Assembly: GCA_937991555.1 (NCBI GenBank)
Contig: CALKHU010000236.1
Coordinates: forward strand, 1-38,392
Reading direction: 5' to 3'
Source: an uncultured Caulobacter sp.
Lineage (GTDB): Bacteria > Pseudomonadota > Alphaproteobacteria > Caulobacterales > Caulobacteraceae
DNA: 38,392 nucleotides
This document shows positions 16,130-24,308 of this stretch, one piece after another (position 1 is the stretch's first letter; every line of letters starts with the position of its first letter). The notes beneath the pieces were generated by a model. That model made no database searches. It was not told the DNA's origin and saw only the letters and a program-made list of their open reading frames with translations. Made by a program: the position numbers and the translations under genes.

Positions 16130-16582
16130 ATGACCCCCGACAACCCGCGCCTCGCGCGCGACCGCGCCGACGTCCAGGTGATGACCGAGATCGGCATCAT
16201 CAGCCAGCTGGCCAACGCCAAGCTGGAGAAGGAGGCCGGCATGCCGTCCGCCCAGTTCGGCCTGCTCAGCCATTTCATGCGCCGCGGCGGCGAGGAGAGT
16301 CCGGCGCAGCTGGCCTCGGCCTTCCAGGTCGGCAAGAGCGCCATGACCCACACGCTGCAGCGGTGCGAGGCGGCCGGCTGGATCGCCATCCGGCCTGACC
16401 CGGCCGACGGCCGGCGCAAGTGGGTCAGCCTGACGCCCGCCGGCGCCGCCGCCTATGGCGAGGCTATCCGGGGCATGCGGCCGCATCTGGAGGCGATGCG
16501 CGCCGCCTTCACCGACCAGGAGTTCCAGGCCGCCCTGCCGTTCCTCCGCGCGCTTCGCATGTGGCTCGACGACAACCGGTAG
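16130..16582 (+). CDS. MarR family transcriptional regulator
   Basis: A 150-residue winged-helix repressor. The DNA-binding region runs from about residue 55 to 105: SPAQLASAFQVGKSAMTHTLQRCEAAGWI, then the wing with RPDPADGRRKWVSLTPAG. MarR proteins act as dimers released by phenolic compounds or oxidation. I see no cysteine in a sensing position, so ligand binding is the more likely trigger. It starts 2 nt after the nitroreductase-like gene, making a two-gene operon that it probably autoregulates through the sites at 14940-14979. It converges with nfeD, 14 bp apart. Confidence 0.93.
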   Translation: MTPDNPRLARDRADVQVMTEIGIISQLANAKLEKEAGMPSAQFGLLSHFMRRGGEESPAQLASAFQVGKSAMTHTLQRCEAAGWIAIRPDPADGRRKWVSLTPAGAAAYGEAIRGMRPHLEAMRAAFTDQEFQAALPFLRALRMWLDDNR

Positions 16583-16596
16583 GGCCGGGGCCGGGC

Positions 16597-17055
16597 CTAC
16601 GCCGGCTTCACGCGCAGCACGGAGCCCTCGGCGGCGACGACCCGGACCTTGTCGTCCAGCGCCGGCGCGGCGCCGTCCTCGGCGACGGCCGCCCACTCCT
16701 TGCCGTCGACGAACACCCGGCCCTCGCCGTTGCGGAAGGCCTCGACCACCGCGCCCTGGTGTCCGACCAGGCGGCCGATGTTGTCGTTGATGTCCGGTCC
16801 GCCGCCGGAGATGTTACGGGGGATGAAGCGCCGCGCCGTCACCGTGGTCACGATGGTCAGGGTCGCCCAGACGGCGAGGTGGATCGCGGCGCCGCCCGGC
16901 AGCACGAAGGTCAGCAGCGCCAGAAGCCCGGCGCAGGCGGCCGGCCACAGCAGCCAGCCGGTGCCGGTCGAGACCTCGGCGACCAAGAAGGCCGCCGCGA
17001 TCGCCAGCCAGATCCAGAACGGATGGGTGGCGTAGAGATCGGTGAGCCAGGTCAT
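16597..17055 (-). CDS. NfeD family membrane protein
   Basis: Short NfeD protein (NfeD1b type) of 152 residues without the protease domain. Membrane segments run at about residues 12-30 (FWIWLAIAAAFLVAEVSTG), 33-52 and 55-72. A C-terminal OB-fold (LVGHQGAVVEAFRNGEGRVFVDGKEWAAV) follows. NfeD proteins partner with SPFH proteins encoded next to them and help organise membrane microdomains. The SPFH gene ends 16 bp upstream on the same strand, so they form one operon. Confidence 0.92.
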   Translation of the reverse strand: MTWLTDLYATHPFWIWLAIAAAFLVAEVSTGTGWLLWPAACAGLLALLTFVLPGGAAIHLAVWATLTIVTTVTARRFIPRNISGGGPDINDNIGRLVGHQGAVVEAFRNGEGRVFVDGKEWAAVAEDGAAPALDDKVRVVAAEGSVLRVKPA

Positions 17056-17071
17056 GCGCGCCCCTCCGTCC

Positions 17072-18040
17072 TCAGGCCCGGGTGCGCGGCACGGCCGGCG
17101 CGCGCGGCGCCGGCGGCGGCGGGCCCTCGCCGCTCAGCGTCTTCACCAGCTCGCCGATGCCGGCCACCGTGCCGGTGATGCCGGCGAAGTCGGCCGGCAC
17201 GATCACGGTCTTGGCCTGCGGGCTGCTGGCCAGGGCGCCGAACGCCTCGACGTACTTCTGGGCGACGAAGTAGTTGATGGCGTTGATGTCGCCGCGGGCG
17301 ATGGCCTCGGACACGAAGGCGGTCGCCTTGGCCTCGGCCTCGGCCTCCCGTTCGCGGGCCTCGGCGTCGCGGAAGGCGGCTTCCCGGCGGCCCTCGGCCT
17401 CGAGGATGGCGGCCTGCTTGGAGCCCTCGGCCTTGGCGATGGCGGCCTGCTTCTCGCCGTCCGCCTCGGTGATGACGGCCCGACGCTCACGCTCGGCCTT
17501 CATCTGGCGGGCCATCGCGTTGGTGATGTCCGGCGGCGGGGTCAGGTCCTTGATCTCGATCCGCGTCGCCTTCACGCCCCAGGGGTTGGTGGCGTGGTCG
17601 ATGGTGGCGAGCAGGCGGGTGTTGATCTGGTCGCGCTGGCTGAGCACCTCGTCCAGCTCCATCGAGCCGACCACCGTCCGCAGGTTGGTCATGCAAAGCT
17701 GGCTGATCGCGAAGTTCAGGTTGTCGACGCGGTAGGCCGCGGCGGCGGCGTCCATCACCTGGATGAAGACGATGCCGTCGACCTTCACCACGGCGTTGTC
17801 CTTGGTGATGACCTCCTGCTGGGGCACGTCGAGAACCTGCTCCATCATGTTCACGCGGCGGCCGATCGCTTCCACGAACGGCGTCAGGATGTGCATGCCC
17901 GGCGACAGCGTTCGGGTGTAGCGGCCGAACCGCTCGACGGTGTACTCGCGCCCCTGGGGCACGATCTTGATGACGCTGAACAGCAGGATCAGCGCCAGGA
18001 CGATCAGAACGACGACAAAGACCGCGAAACCCATTCGCAC
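17072..18040 (-). CDS. SPFH/band 7 family protein (paraslipin/QmcA type)
   Basis: A 322-residue stomatin/paraslipin homologue. A single N-terminal membrane anchor (residues 2-25, VFVVVLIVLALILLFSVI) is followed by the band 7 domain (residues 25-190: VERFGRYTRTLSPGMHILTPF, ITKDNAVVKVDGIVF). A long Ala/Glu/Arg coiled coil (residues 185-255) drives oligomerisation. The tail is Pro-rich. Such proteins assemble into large membrane cages and act with NfeD, whose gene follows 16 bp downstream. A quality-control role in the inner membrane is inferred from family knowledge. Confidence 0.93.
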   Translation of the reverse strand: MRMGFAVFVVVLIVLALILLFSVIKIVPQGREYTVERFGRYTRTLSPGMHILTPFVEAIGRRVNMMEQVLDVPQQEVITKDNAVVKVDGIVFIQVMDAAAAAYRVDNLNFAISQLCMTNLRTVVGSMELDEVLSQRDQINTRLLATIDHATNPWGVKATRIEIKDLTPPPDITNAMARQMKAERERRAVITEADGEKQAAIAKAEGSKQAAILEAEGRREAAFRDAEAREREAEAEAKATAFVSEAIARGDINAINYFVAQKYVEAFGALASSPQAKTVIVPADFAGITGTVAGIGELVKTLSGEGPPPPAPRAPAVPRTRA

Positions 18041-18070
18041 CCTCCCGGGGGAAACAACCTGCGGGGGAGC

Positions 18071-18529
18071 CTAGCGCGGCGCGGTTCCCTTCGCCATGGA
18101 ATCCGGATCGGCGGTATCCGATTCCGGCGCGTCGGGGTCGACGGGGCCGGTGCCGACCACCGTGCGGGTGATCGCCGACAGCTGGCTGGCCAGGCTCTGG
18201 CCCTTGCGGGCGACCACCAGCTCGGCCCGGCGGCTGGCCGGCGTGCAGGACGGGAACTCGGTCTGGCGGGTCGCGAAGCCGCTGTTGAACGCCTGGGTCA
18301 GCCGGCCGCTGAAGGCGGCGTCCGCGGCCTCGGTGTCGGTGACCTGCACCATGCGGTCGCGCCAGTACTGGTCGCCCTCGCCGGCGCAGGCCTGGCGCAG
18401 GGCGTGGCTCTCGCCCAGCGCATAGGCGAGGTCGATCAGGGTCTGGCGCTCGGCCGGCGGCCGTTCCTGGGCGATCGCCGGGGCGGCGAAGGCGCTGATC
18501 AGGGCCAGGGCGAAGAGGCGGCGTTGCAT
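18071..18529 (-). CDS. TIGR02301 family exported protein
   Basis: A 152-residue protein with a signal peptide (MQRRLFALALISAFAAPAIAQ, cut near residue 21) and a compact conserved region: LIDLAYALGESHALRQACAGEGDQYWRDRM, then AFNSGFATRQTEFPSCTPASRR. This matches the pattern of the alphaproteobacterial TIGR02301 family, whose function is unknown. Two cysteines may pair in the periplasm. The Met at 18529 directly precedes the basic n-region of the signal peptide and is preferred over one 15 bp upstream. It lies 30 bp ahead of the SPFH gene and probably leads that operon. Confidence 0.82.
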   Translation of the reverse strand: MQRRLFALALISAFAAPAIAQERPPAERQTLIDLAYALGESHALRQACAGEGDQYWRDRMVQVTDTEAADAAFSGRLTQAFNSGFATRQTEFPSCTPASRRAELVVARKGQSLASQLSAITRTVVGTGPVDPDAPESDTADPDSMAKGTAPR

Positions 18530-18645
18530 GGCCCGATCCAACACCAGGTCGCGCCGGTTGTCATCGGGGCTCTAGCGCGGCGCGAGCGCCGCCCGGGAAC
18601 CGGTCCGCCGCAGCGGGCTTCTCAAGCAAAGCCCTCAACACGGAT

Positions 18646-19761
18646 ATGCTGATGACGGACACCCTGCCCGGCATGCGGACCGCAGCGATCTGGCTGGGCG
18701 GCCTGCCGCCCTGGCTGATCAGCCTGGCCATCATGGCCGCGGCGGTGGCGGCAGGCCTGCTGGCCCATGCCGCCGGGGTCGGCCTGGCCCGCCGGCTCCT
18801 CAAGCGGCGCGACGCCTTCTGGCGGCCGCTGATCCTGCGCACCCGGCGCCCGACGCGGCTGGCGATGGTCGCGCTCGCCCTGGCCGTCGCGGCGCCGTTC
18901 GCGCCCCTGTCGCCCGGGCAGGCGGCGCTGTTCCAGCACGGCATGCTGATCCTGGTCATCCTGCTGGCCGGATGGATCGCGCTGGCCGGCCTCGACATCG
19001 CGGCCGCCCTCTACCTGCGCGGCTTCCGGGTCGACGTGGACGACAACCTGATCGCCCGCAAGCACCTGACCCAGGTGCGGATCCTGAAGCGGGCGATGGC
19101 GACCCTGGTCGTCATCCTGACGATCGCCATGGCCCTGATGACGATCAGCGGCGTGCGCCAGTGGGGCATCAGTCTGCTGGCGGCGGGCGGGGCGGCGGGC
19201 ATCATCCTCGGCCTGGCGCTGCAGCCGCTGCTGACCAACCTGATCGCCGGCATCATCATCGCCACCACCCAGCCGATCCGCATCGACGACGCGGTCATTG
19301 TCGAGGGGGAGTGGGGGCAGATCGAGGAGATCAACGCCACCTACGTGGTCGTCCGGCTGTGGGACTGGCGCCGCATGGTCCTGCCGCTGACCTATTTCAT
19401 GCAGACGCCGTTCCAGAACTGGACGCGGGAATCGGCGTCGCTGATCGGGACGGCGATGCTCTATGTCGACTATTCGGCCCCGGTCGACCGCCTGCGGGCG
19501 AAGCTGGAAGAGATCGTCAGGGGATCGCCGCTGTGGGACGGCAAGGTCGTCGCCCTGCAGGTGACCGACCTGCGCGAGCGCACGATGGAGGTCCGCTGCC
19601 TGGCCAGCGCCCGCAACGCCGGCCAGACCTTCGACCTGCGCTGCCTGATCCGCGAGGAGATGGTGGCCTTCCTCAAGGCCGAGCATCCGCGGGCCCTGTC
19701 CCGGCTCCGCCTCGACCTGTCGGCGGAAGACGGCGAGGTCAGCTCCGCCAGCGCAGGGTGA
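18646..19761 (+). CDS. MscS-type mechanosensitive ion channel
   Basis: A 371-residue inner-membrane channel. N-terminal membrane segments lie at about residues 20-45, 75-90, 100-125 and 145-165. The pore-lining helix is LLAAGGAAGIILGLALQPLLTNLIAGIII (about residues 176-204), with the glycine/alanine packing pattern of TM3 in MscS. The cytoplasmic beta domain carries RIDDAVIVEGEWGQIEEI, then VVRLWDWRRMVLPLTYFMQTPFQNW. The start could be 18646 or the next ATG at 18652. It probably releases solutes on hypo-osmotic shock. Its last 23 bp overlap the end of the converging Rieske oxygenase gene. Confidence 0.92.
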   Translation: MLMTDTLPGMRTAAIWLGGLPPWLISLAIMAAAVAAGLLAHAAGVGLARRLLKRRDAFWRPLILRTRRPTRLAMVALALAVAAPFAPLSPGQAALFQHGMLILVILLAGWIALAGLDIAAALYLRGFRVDVDDNLIARKHLTQVRILKRAMATLVVILTIAMALMTISGVRQWGISLLAAGGAAGIILGLALQPLLTNLIAGIIIATTQPIRIDDAVIVEGEWGQIEEINATYVVVRLWDWRRMVLPLTYFMQTPFQNWTRESASLIGTAMLYVDYSAPVDRLRAKLEEIVRGSPLWDGKVVALQVTDLRERTMEVRCLASARNAGQTFDLRCLIREEMVAFLKAEHPRALSRLRLDLSAEDGEVSSASAG

Positions 19762-20839
19762 CCGGCTTCACCGGGTTGGCGAACGGCCGCCCCTCGGCGC
19801 GGCTGGCCGTCCATTCGCGCTTCAGCTGCTGGTACCACTTGGCCTGGGTGTCGCCGTCCTCGAGCCAGAGCATCGGCGGATCGTATTTCAGGCCGAGGTT
19901 CTGCAGGTTCACCATGTCGCCGTCCTGGTGGAGGAAGGCGCGGACGAACGGCTTGATGACCGGCGCCAGCGACAGCACAGGGTGATCGGACCAGAGGATC
20001 TGGGTGATGGTCGTCTTCGACTCGGTGACCGGGGTCAGGAAGGTCAGCGCCAGCAGCTGGCGCTCGCCGATCTGGATGTGCTCCCAGCGGCTGCCCGGCA
20101 GCTGGAAGGTGATCTCGACCTCCGGCTGCCCGCCGAGGATGTCGTAGATACGGTTGGCCTTCGAGCGCGGGTGACGGACCATCACGAAGCCGGCGTCCGA
20201 GGGCTCGAACACCTTGGTCTTCTCGTACTGGCGCTTGGGCGAGCGCGCCCACCAGGCCTTGTGCACGAACGGCGCGTGCGTCGGATCCATCAGCCCGACC
20301 ACGGCGTGGTCCATGTGGGTGTCGAAGTCCATCCGCTCGACGATCTTTGGCCCGCCGCCGACCACGCCCGGGAAGACCGGCGGCGGATGGTCGGGCTCGC
20401 CCTGGCCGCGCGGATCGGCGCTGAACCAGACAAAGACCAGCCCCTGGCTCTCGGCCGCCGGATAGCGGCGCACGCGGATGCGCGAGATGTCGACATCCTG
20501 GCCCTCGACCAGCGACGGGATGGCGGTGCAGCCGCCGTCCGTACCGAACCGCCAGCCGTGGTAGGGGCACTCGACGCTCTCGCGGCCGTCGGCCTCGGCG
20601 ACCAGCGCCCCGGCCGACAGCGGCGCCGCCCGGTGAGGGCAGACGTCGCGGATGGCGTAGACCTCGCCCTTGCGGGTGCGGCCGAGCAGCACCGGCTCGC
20701 CGAGCAGCTCGTAGCGCTGCAGCTTGCCCGGCCTCAGCTCCCGCGACAGGGCGGCGAAGTACCAGCAGTCGCGCAGCAGGCCTGTCCCGAACTTCGTCGG
20801 GGCGGCTTTGGACTTGGGCGTGGCGTCGTCAGCGGGCAT
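19739..20839 (-). CDS. Rieske-type aromatic ring-hydroxylating oxygenase, alpha subunit
   Basis: A 366-residue oxygenase. The N-terminal Rieske [2Fe-2S] domain has its ligands complete: C67-x-H69 (VCPHRAAPLSAG) and C91-x2-H94 (ECPYHGWRF). The catalytic domain has the mononuclear iron region DTHMDHAVVGLMDPTHAPFVHKAWW. The protein type is a Rieske monooxygenase or dioxygenase of the vanillate-demethylase/pheophorbide-oxygenase kind. The substrate cannot be deduced. No reductase or ferredoxin gene is adjacent, so electrons must come from an unlinked partner. The 3' end overlaps the mscS-type gene by 23 bp. Confidence 0.92.
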   Translation of the reverse strand: MPADDATPKSKAAPTKFGTGLLRDCWYFAALSRELRPGKLQRYELLGEPVLLGRTRKGEVYAIRDVCPHRAAPLSAGALVAEADGRESVECPYHGWRFGTDGGCTAIPSLVEGQDVDISRIRVRRYPAAESQGLVFVWFSADPRGQGEPDHPPPVFPGVVGGGPKIVERMDFDTHMDHAVVGLMDPTHAPFVHKAWWARSPKRQYEKTKVFEPSDAGFVMVRHPRSKANRIYDILGGQPEVEITFQLPGSRWEHIQIGERQLLALTFLTPVTESKTTITQILWSDHPVLSLAPVIKPFVRAFLHQDGDMVNLQNLGLKYDPPMLWLEDGDTQAKWYQQLKREWTASRAEGRPFANPVKPVTLRWRS

Positions 20840-20860
20840 GAGGGCTACATATACCGCATT

Positions 20861-20965
20861 GCGTCCTTCGACACGCCGCTTCGCGGCGGCTCAGCATGAC
20901 GGGGTCAGAAGGCTGTCCGCCAACGTCATGCTGAGCAGCGCCGCAGGCGCGTGTCGAAGCATGCA
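20861..20965. repeat. REP-like pair A
   Basis: Two inverted copies of a GCGTCCTTCGACACGCC ... GCTCAGCATGACG unit: 20861-20901 and, reversed, 20924-20965. The pair fills the 132-bp gap between the M20 peptidase and Rieske genes. Further pairs lie at 24151-24245, 31449-31590 and 35646-35757. Confidence 0.85.
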
Positions 20966-20971
20966 GTGAAT

Positions 20972-22447
20972 CTACCCCGCCGCCGTGGCGATCAGCCGGG
21001 TGTAGAAGTCGGTCATCCGGCGCAGGTTCTCCAGCGACATCCGCTCGTTGGTGCCGTGGATCATGCCGAACTCGCTGATCGAGGCGTGCATCGGCGCGAA
21101 GCGGTACACGTCGCCCGCGACCCCGGCCATGTAGCGGCTGTCGGTGCCGGCGGTGACCAGGCCCGGCGCGACCGGGATGGTCCCGCCCTCCGAGCCGAGC
21201 GCGGCCAGCAGCTTCCAGCCGTCGGAGCTCGTCGAGGAAACCGGCGAGGGGTTGATGCCGCCGCCGCGCTCCCAGCTCAGCTCGACGGCGAGGCCCTTCG
21301 TGGCCCGCCGGGCGTGGGCCATCACCTCGTCGGCGGTCTGGCCGGGCGCGATGCGGTAGTTGATCCAGGCGGTGGCGTCCTGCGGCAGCACGTTCTCCTT
21401 GGGGCTGCCCTTGAGCATGGTCGGAGCGATGGTGGTGTGCAGCGTCGCGGCGCTGGCCGGGCTCTTCGCCAGCTGGCTCTTGAGCAGGCCGCCGAACAGC
21501 CAGGTGTTGGCCACCACGATCCGGGTCGGGAGGTCCGCCTCCGGCGCGATGGCCCGGATCATCTCGGCGCCGGGCCCCTCGAAGGTCATCGGGAACGGCT
21601 TGCCGGTGATCGCCAGCACCGCCCGGGCCAGGGTCTCGACGCCGGTCTCCTTCGGCGGGGCCGAGGAGTGGCCGCCGGGCGCGCGGGCGACGATCTTCAG
21701 CGTGGCGTAGCCCTTCTCCGCCAGGCCGATGACGGCCACGGGCCGGTTGACCATCGGAAAGTCGGTGACCACGGCCATGCCCTCATCGAGCACCCATTCG
21801 GCCTTGATGCCGCGGGCCTTCATCAGCGCCGCAGCGGCCTGGGCGCCGGAGCCGCCGGCCTCCTCGTCCTGGCCGCTGACGATCATCACCGTGCGCTTCG
21901 GGGCGAAGCCGGACGCCGCCAGCGCCTCGAGCGACTCGAAGATGGTGACCAGCGAGCCCTTGTCGTCGATCGCGCCGCGGCCCCAGACCGCGCCCTCGGC
22001 GATGACGCCCTCGAACGGCGGATGCTTCCAGTCGCCCTCCGTGCCGGGCGTGACCGGCACCACGTCCTGGTGCGCCATCAGCACGATCGGGGCGAGGCTC
22101 CGGTCCGAGCCGGCCCAGGTGTAGACCAGCGCCTTGTTGGGCAGGATCTCGCGGGTCATGGCCTTGTGGGCGGCGGGATAGGTCGTCTCCAGCCAGGCGT
22201 GCAGCCGGTCCCACTCGGCCCAGTCGTTCTCGGCCCGGTCCTGGTGGCTGATGGTGAGGATGCGGATCGACTCCGACAGGTGCCGGGCCGCGAGCGCCTG
22301 GTCCACCGGCACGGGCGCGGCCAGTTTCACGGCGGTGATGTCGACGGCCGACGCCGGCCGGAAGGTCGCCGTTCGCCAGGCGACGACCGCGACGACGCCG
22401 ACGACGACCGCCAGCAGGCCGAGTCCGACCTTGCCCCAGAGCTTCAT
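20972..22447 (-). CDS. M20 family carboxypeptidase (CPS1-like)
   Basis: A 491-residue zinc peptidase anchored by an N-terminal hydrophobic helix (residues 4-23, GKVGLGLLAVVVGVVAVVAW), so active outside the inner membrane. Metal-site motifs are in order: LMAHQDVVPV (His and Asp ligands), WGRGAIDDKG (bridging Asp), GQDEEAGG (catalytic and metal Glu) and the C-terminal FAPMHASISEFGMIHGTNERM His ligand. The dimerisation lid has ARAPGGHSSAPP. It belongs to the yeast CPS1/PM20D1-like branch, which hydrolyses N-acyl amino acids or dipeptides. The ATG at 22447 has GGGGAGGA upstream. It is codirectional with the LysR gene 53 bp upstream. Confidence 0.93.
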   Translation of the reverse strand: MKLWGKVGLGLLAVVVGVVAVVAWRTATFRPASAVDITAVKLAAPVPVDQALAARHLSESIRILTISHQDRAENDWAEWDRLHAWLETTYPAAHKAMTREILPNKALVYTWAGSDRSLAPIVLMAHQDVVPVTPGTEGDWKHPPFEGVIAEGAVWGRGAIDDKGSLVTIFESLEALAASGFAPKRTVMIVSGQDEEAGGSGAQAAAALMKARGIKAEWVLDEGMAVVTDFPMVNRPVAVIGLAEKGYATLKIVARAPGGHSSAPPKETGVETLARAVLAITGKPFPMTFEGPGAEMIRAIAPEADLPTRIVVANTWLFGGLLKSQLAKSPASAATLHTTIAPTMLKGSPKENVLPQDATAWINYRIAPGQTADEVMAHARRATKGLAVELSWERGGGINPSPVSSTSSDGWKLLAALGSEGGTIPVAPGLVTAGTDSRYMAGVAGDVYRFAPMHASISEFGMIHGTNERMSLENLRRMTDFYTRLIATAAG

Positions 22448-22500
22448 GAGTTCCTCCCCGAACCTGTTGGCCGCAGCTTGGGGCGGCGGGGGCGGCGCGT

Positions 22501-23436
22501 CTAGACCGGCGACAGGGCGAATTCGGCGCAGGCCTCGCGGACCAGGCGCCGGAGCCAGGCGTGCGCGGGGTTGGCCGTGTTGCGGCGGCGCCAGAACATG
22601 TTCAGTGCGGTCGGGACCACCGGGACCGGGGTCCGGTAGATAACGAGCCCGTCCCGCGCCGCCCGCTCGCGCGCGAACTCCTCCGGCAGGGCGGCGATCA
22701 GCCCGCCCTCCGCCACCGCGGCGGCGACCGCATGGAAGTTCGGCAGCGCCAGCACGACGCGGCGCGCGCGGCCCATCCGCGCCAGCGCCTCGTCGACCAC
22801 GCCGTCCATCGATCCGTCCACGGAGCGTATGGCGTGCGGTATCGCGCAGTAGCGGTCCAGCGGCAGGGCCTCGCCCGGCGCGACGTAGGCCAGCAGCGGC
22901 TCGTCGCGGGCCGCCACGGCCACGAACGGGGAGGTGATCAGCGGCTCGGTCTCGACCCACTCCGGCATGACCCGGCGCGGTTCCAGCGACAGGTCGATGA
23001 CGTCGTCGCGCAGCAGCCGCTCGACCTCGCCGCGGGCGGTGTCCAGCAGGCGCAGGCGCGCGTGCGGGGCCTCGGCCGCCATCCGGCGCGAAAGGCGCGG
23101 CAGCAGCAGGACCGCGAAATAGTCGGCGCCCTGGAGGGTGAACGTCCGCTCGGCGGCGGCGGGGTCGAAGGCGGCGTCGCCGAACAGGGCCCCCTCGATC
23201 CGGGCCAGGGCCTCGGCGACGGCCGGGGCGATGTCCTCGGCGCGCGGCGTGGGGACCATCCGCGATCCCGCGCGGACGAAGAGCTGGTCGTCGAGCGTCG
23301 CCCGCAGCCGGTTGAGGGCCGAGCTGACGGCCGGCTGGCTGAGGCCGATACGCTCGCCGGCGCGGGTGACGCCGCGCTCGCGCATTAGGGCGTCGAACAC
23401 CCGCAGCAGGTTCAGGTCGAAGGCCGCGAAATTCAT
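22501..23436 (-). CDS. LysR family transcriptional regulator
   Basis: A 311-residue LysR regulator. The winged helix-turn-helix is residues 5-65: FDLNLLRVFDALMRERGVTRAGERIGLSQPAVSSALNRLR. The periplasmic-binding-protein-like effector domain begins near residue 90. The sequence style is like the NodD/LeuO-type subgroup, with FAAFDLNLL at the start. It is divergent from the cupin gene (96 bp apart), the standard arrangement for LysR control, and codirectional with the M20 peptidase gene. The effector is unknown. Confidence 0.93.
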   Translation of the reverse strand: MNFAAFDLNLLRVFDALMRERGVTRAGERIGLSQPAVSSALNRLRATLDDQLFVRAGSRMVPTPRAEDIAPAVAEALARIEGALFGDAAFDPAAAERTFTLQGADYFAVLLLPRLSRRMAAEAPHARLRLLDTARGEVERLLRDDVIDLSLEPRRVMPEWVETEPLITSPFVAVAARDEPLLAYVAPGEALPLDRYCAIPHAIRSVDGSMDGVVDEALARMGRARRVVLALPNFHAVAAAVAEGGLIAALPEEFARERAARDGLVIYRTPVPVVPTALNMFWRRRNTANPAHAWLRRLVREACAEFALSPV

Positions 23437-23532
23437 GTCGTGAATAATGCCGATACAAACATGCGATTTCTACTGGCGACTTGTCGGCGCTATCGGAGCG
23501 GCCACCGTCAAGACCAGCCCGGACACGCCCCG

Positions 23533-23994
23533 ATGAACGCTCCCCTGCCGGCCGGAAACGGCCTCTGGTTCCTCAACACCCATGTCACGCCGGCCCCCGC
23601 GCCGGCCGGCATGTCGATCGCCGAACATCTGATGCCGTTCGGCGAGTCGCCGCCCGTCCACGTCCATCACGACGAGGAAGAGATCTTCCACATCAAGGCC
23701 GGGACCATCCGCTTCCGGGTCGGCGACGAGGAGTTCGTCGCCGGGCCGGGCGAGACCTGCGTCGCCCCGCGCGGGGTGCCGCACAGCTTCCGCGTCGAGT
23801 CCGAGAAGGGCGCCCGCGTGCTGATCATCACCAACGGCGAGGGCTTCGACCGCATGGTGCGGGAGATGGCCCGCCCGGCGACGGACCTCGGCCTGCCGGA
23901 GCCGGCCCCGGTCACGACGGACCTGGCCGAGCGGCTGGCCGCCGCCTGCGCGCGCAACGGCATCGACATCGTCGGCCCGCCGCTGGCGGCCTGA
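23533..23994 (+). CDS. single-domain cupin protein
   Basis: A 153-residue protein with one cupin barrel (residues 20-105). Motif 1 is PVHVHHDEEEIFHIKAGTIRF, offering two His, a Glu and a further His as metal ligands; motif 2 is GPGETCVAPRGVPHSFRV. A C-terminal helical tail follows. The catalytic activity, if any, cannot be read from the sequence; small cupins of this type are metal-dependent dioxygenases, isomerases or storage-type binding proteins. The ATG at 23533 (MNAPLPAGNGLWF) is chosen because the upstream extension lies in the LysR regulatory space. Divergence from LysR suggests it is a LysR target. Confidence 0.87.
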   Translation: MNAPLPAGNGLWFLNTHVTPAPAPAGMSIAEHLMPFGESPPVHVHHDEEEIFHIKAGTIRFRVGDEEFVAGPGETCVAPRGVPHSFRVESEKGARVLIITNGEGFDRMVREMARPATDLGLPEPAPVTTDLAERLAAACARNGIDIVGPPLAA

Positions 23995-24150
23995 CGGACG
24001 GGGCGGGGCGACAGGGTCACGCAGAAGGACCCGCCGGCGCTTCTCCCCGGGCGCCGGCCGCCCCCTGACCGTCGACGCGCATCGTCATGGCCACGCTCGT
24101 CCGGGCCGCCTGCGCGCGCGGCGCCGGCCGAAGGCAAGTGGCGCGCACCG

Positions 24151-24245
24151 ATACACGCTCTTCGAGCGCTGCTCACCATGACGATGGAGCGTGGCTCCCC
24201 ACCCCGTCATCCTGAGCAGCCGCGCAGCGGCGTGTCGAAGGCCGC
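24151..24245. repeat. REP-like pair B in a 314-bp intergenic stretch
   Basis: A degenerate inverted pair: GATACACGCTCTTCGAGCGC ... CTCACCATGAC and its reversed partner GTCATCCTGAGCAGCCGCGC ... GTGTCGAAG. It lies in the 314-bp gap 23995-24308, which otherwise holds no ORF I can support. Positions 23995-24150 are GC-rich with a short stem (CCGGGCGCCGGCC-type) but nothing assignable. Confidence 0.7.
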
Positions 24246-24257
24246 ACGGCCCGCGCG

Positions 24258-24297
24258 GTGTGCATGGGACCGCCCGGACGAGCCGGGCCATGACGGA
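24258..24297. repeat. hairpin repeat of the GGCCCG/CGGGCC family, degenerate copy
   Basis: Reads CGCGGTGTGCATGGGACCG then CCCGGACGAGCCGGGCCATGACGGA. It resembles the 31610-31645 copy (GCATGGGTGGCCCGAACAAG then TCGGGCCATGACGGA). It lies directly behind the pepF stop and may end that transcript. Confidence 0.5.
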
Positions 24298-24308
24298 GTC
24301 AGGGCGTC

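Noticed and set aside
22448..23458. N-terminal extension giving an 828-residue M20 peptidase
   Set aside because: The extra part is antisense-frame translation of the LysR gene. A good ribosome-binding site precedes the ATG at 22447, followed by a membrane anchor.
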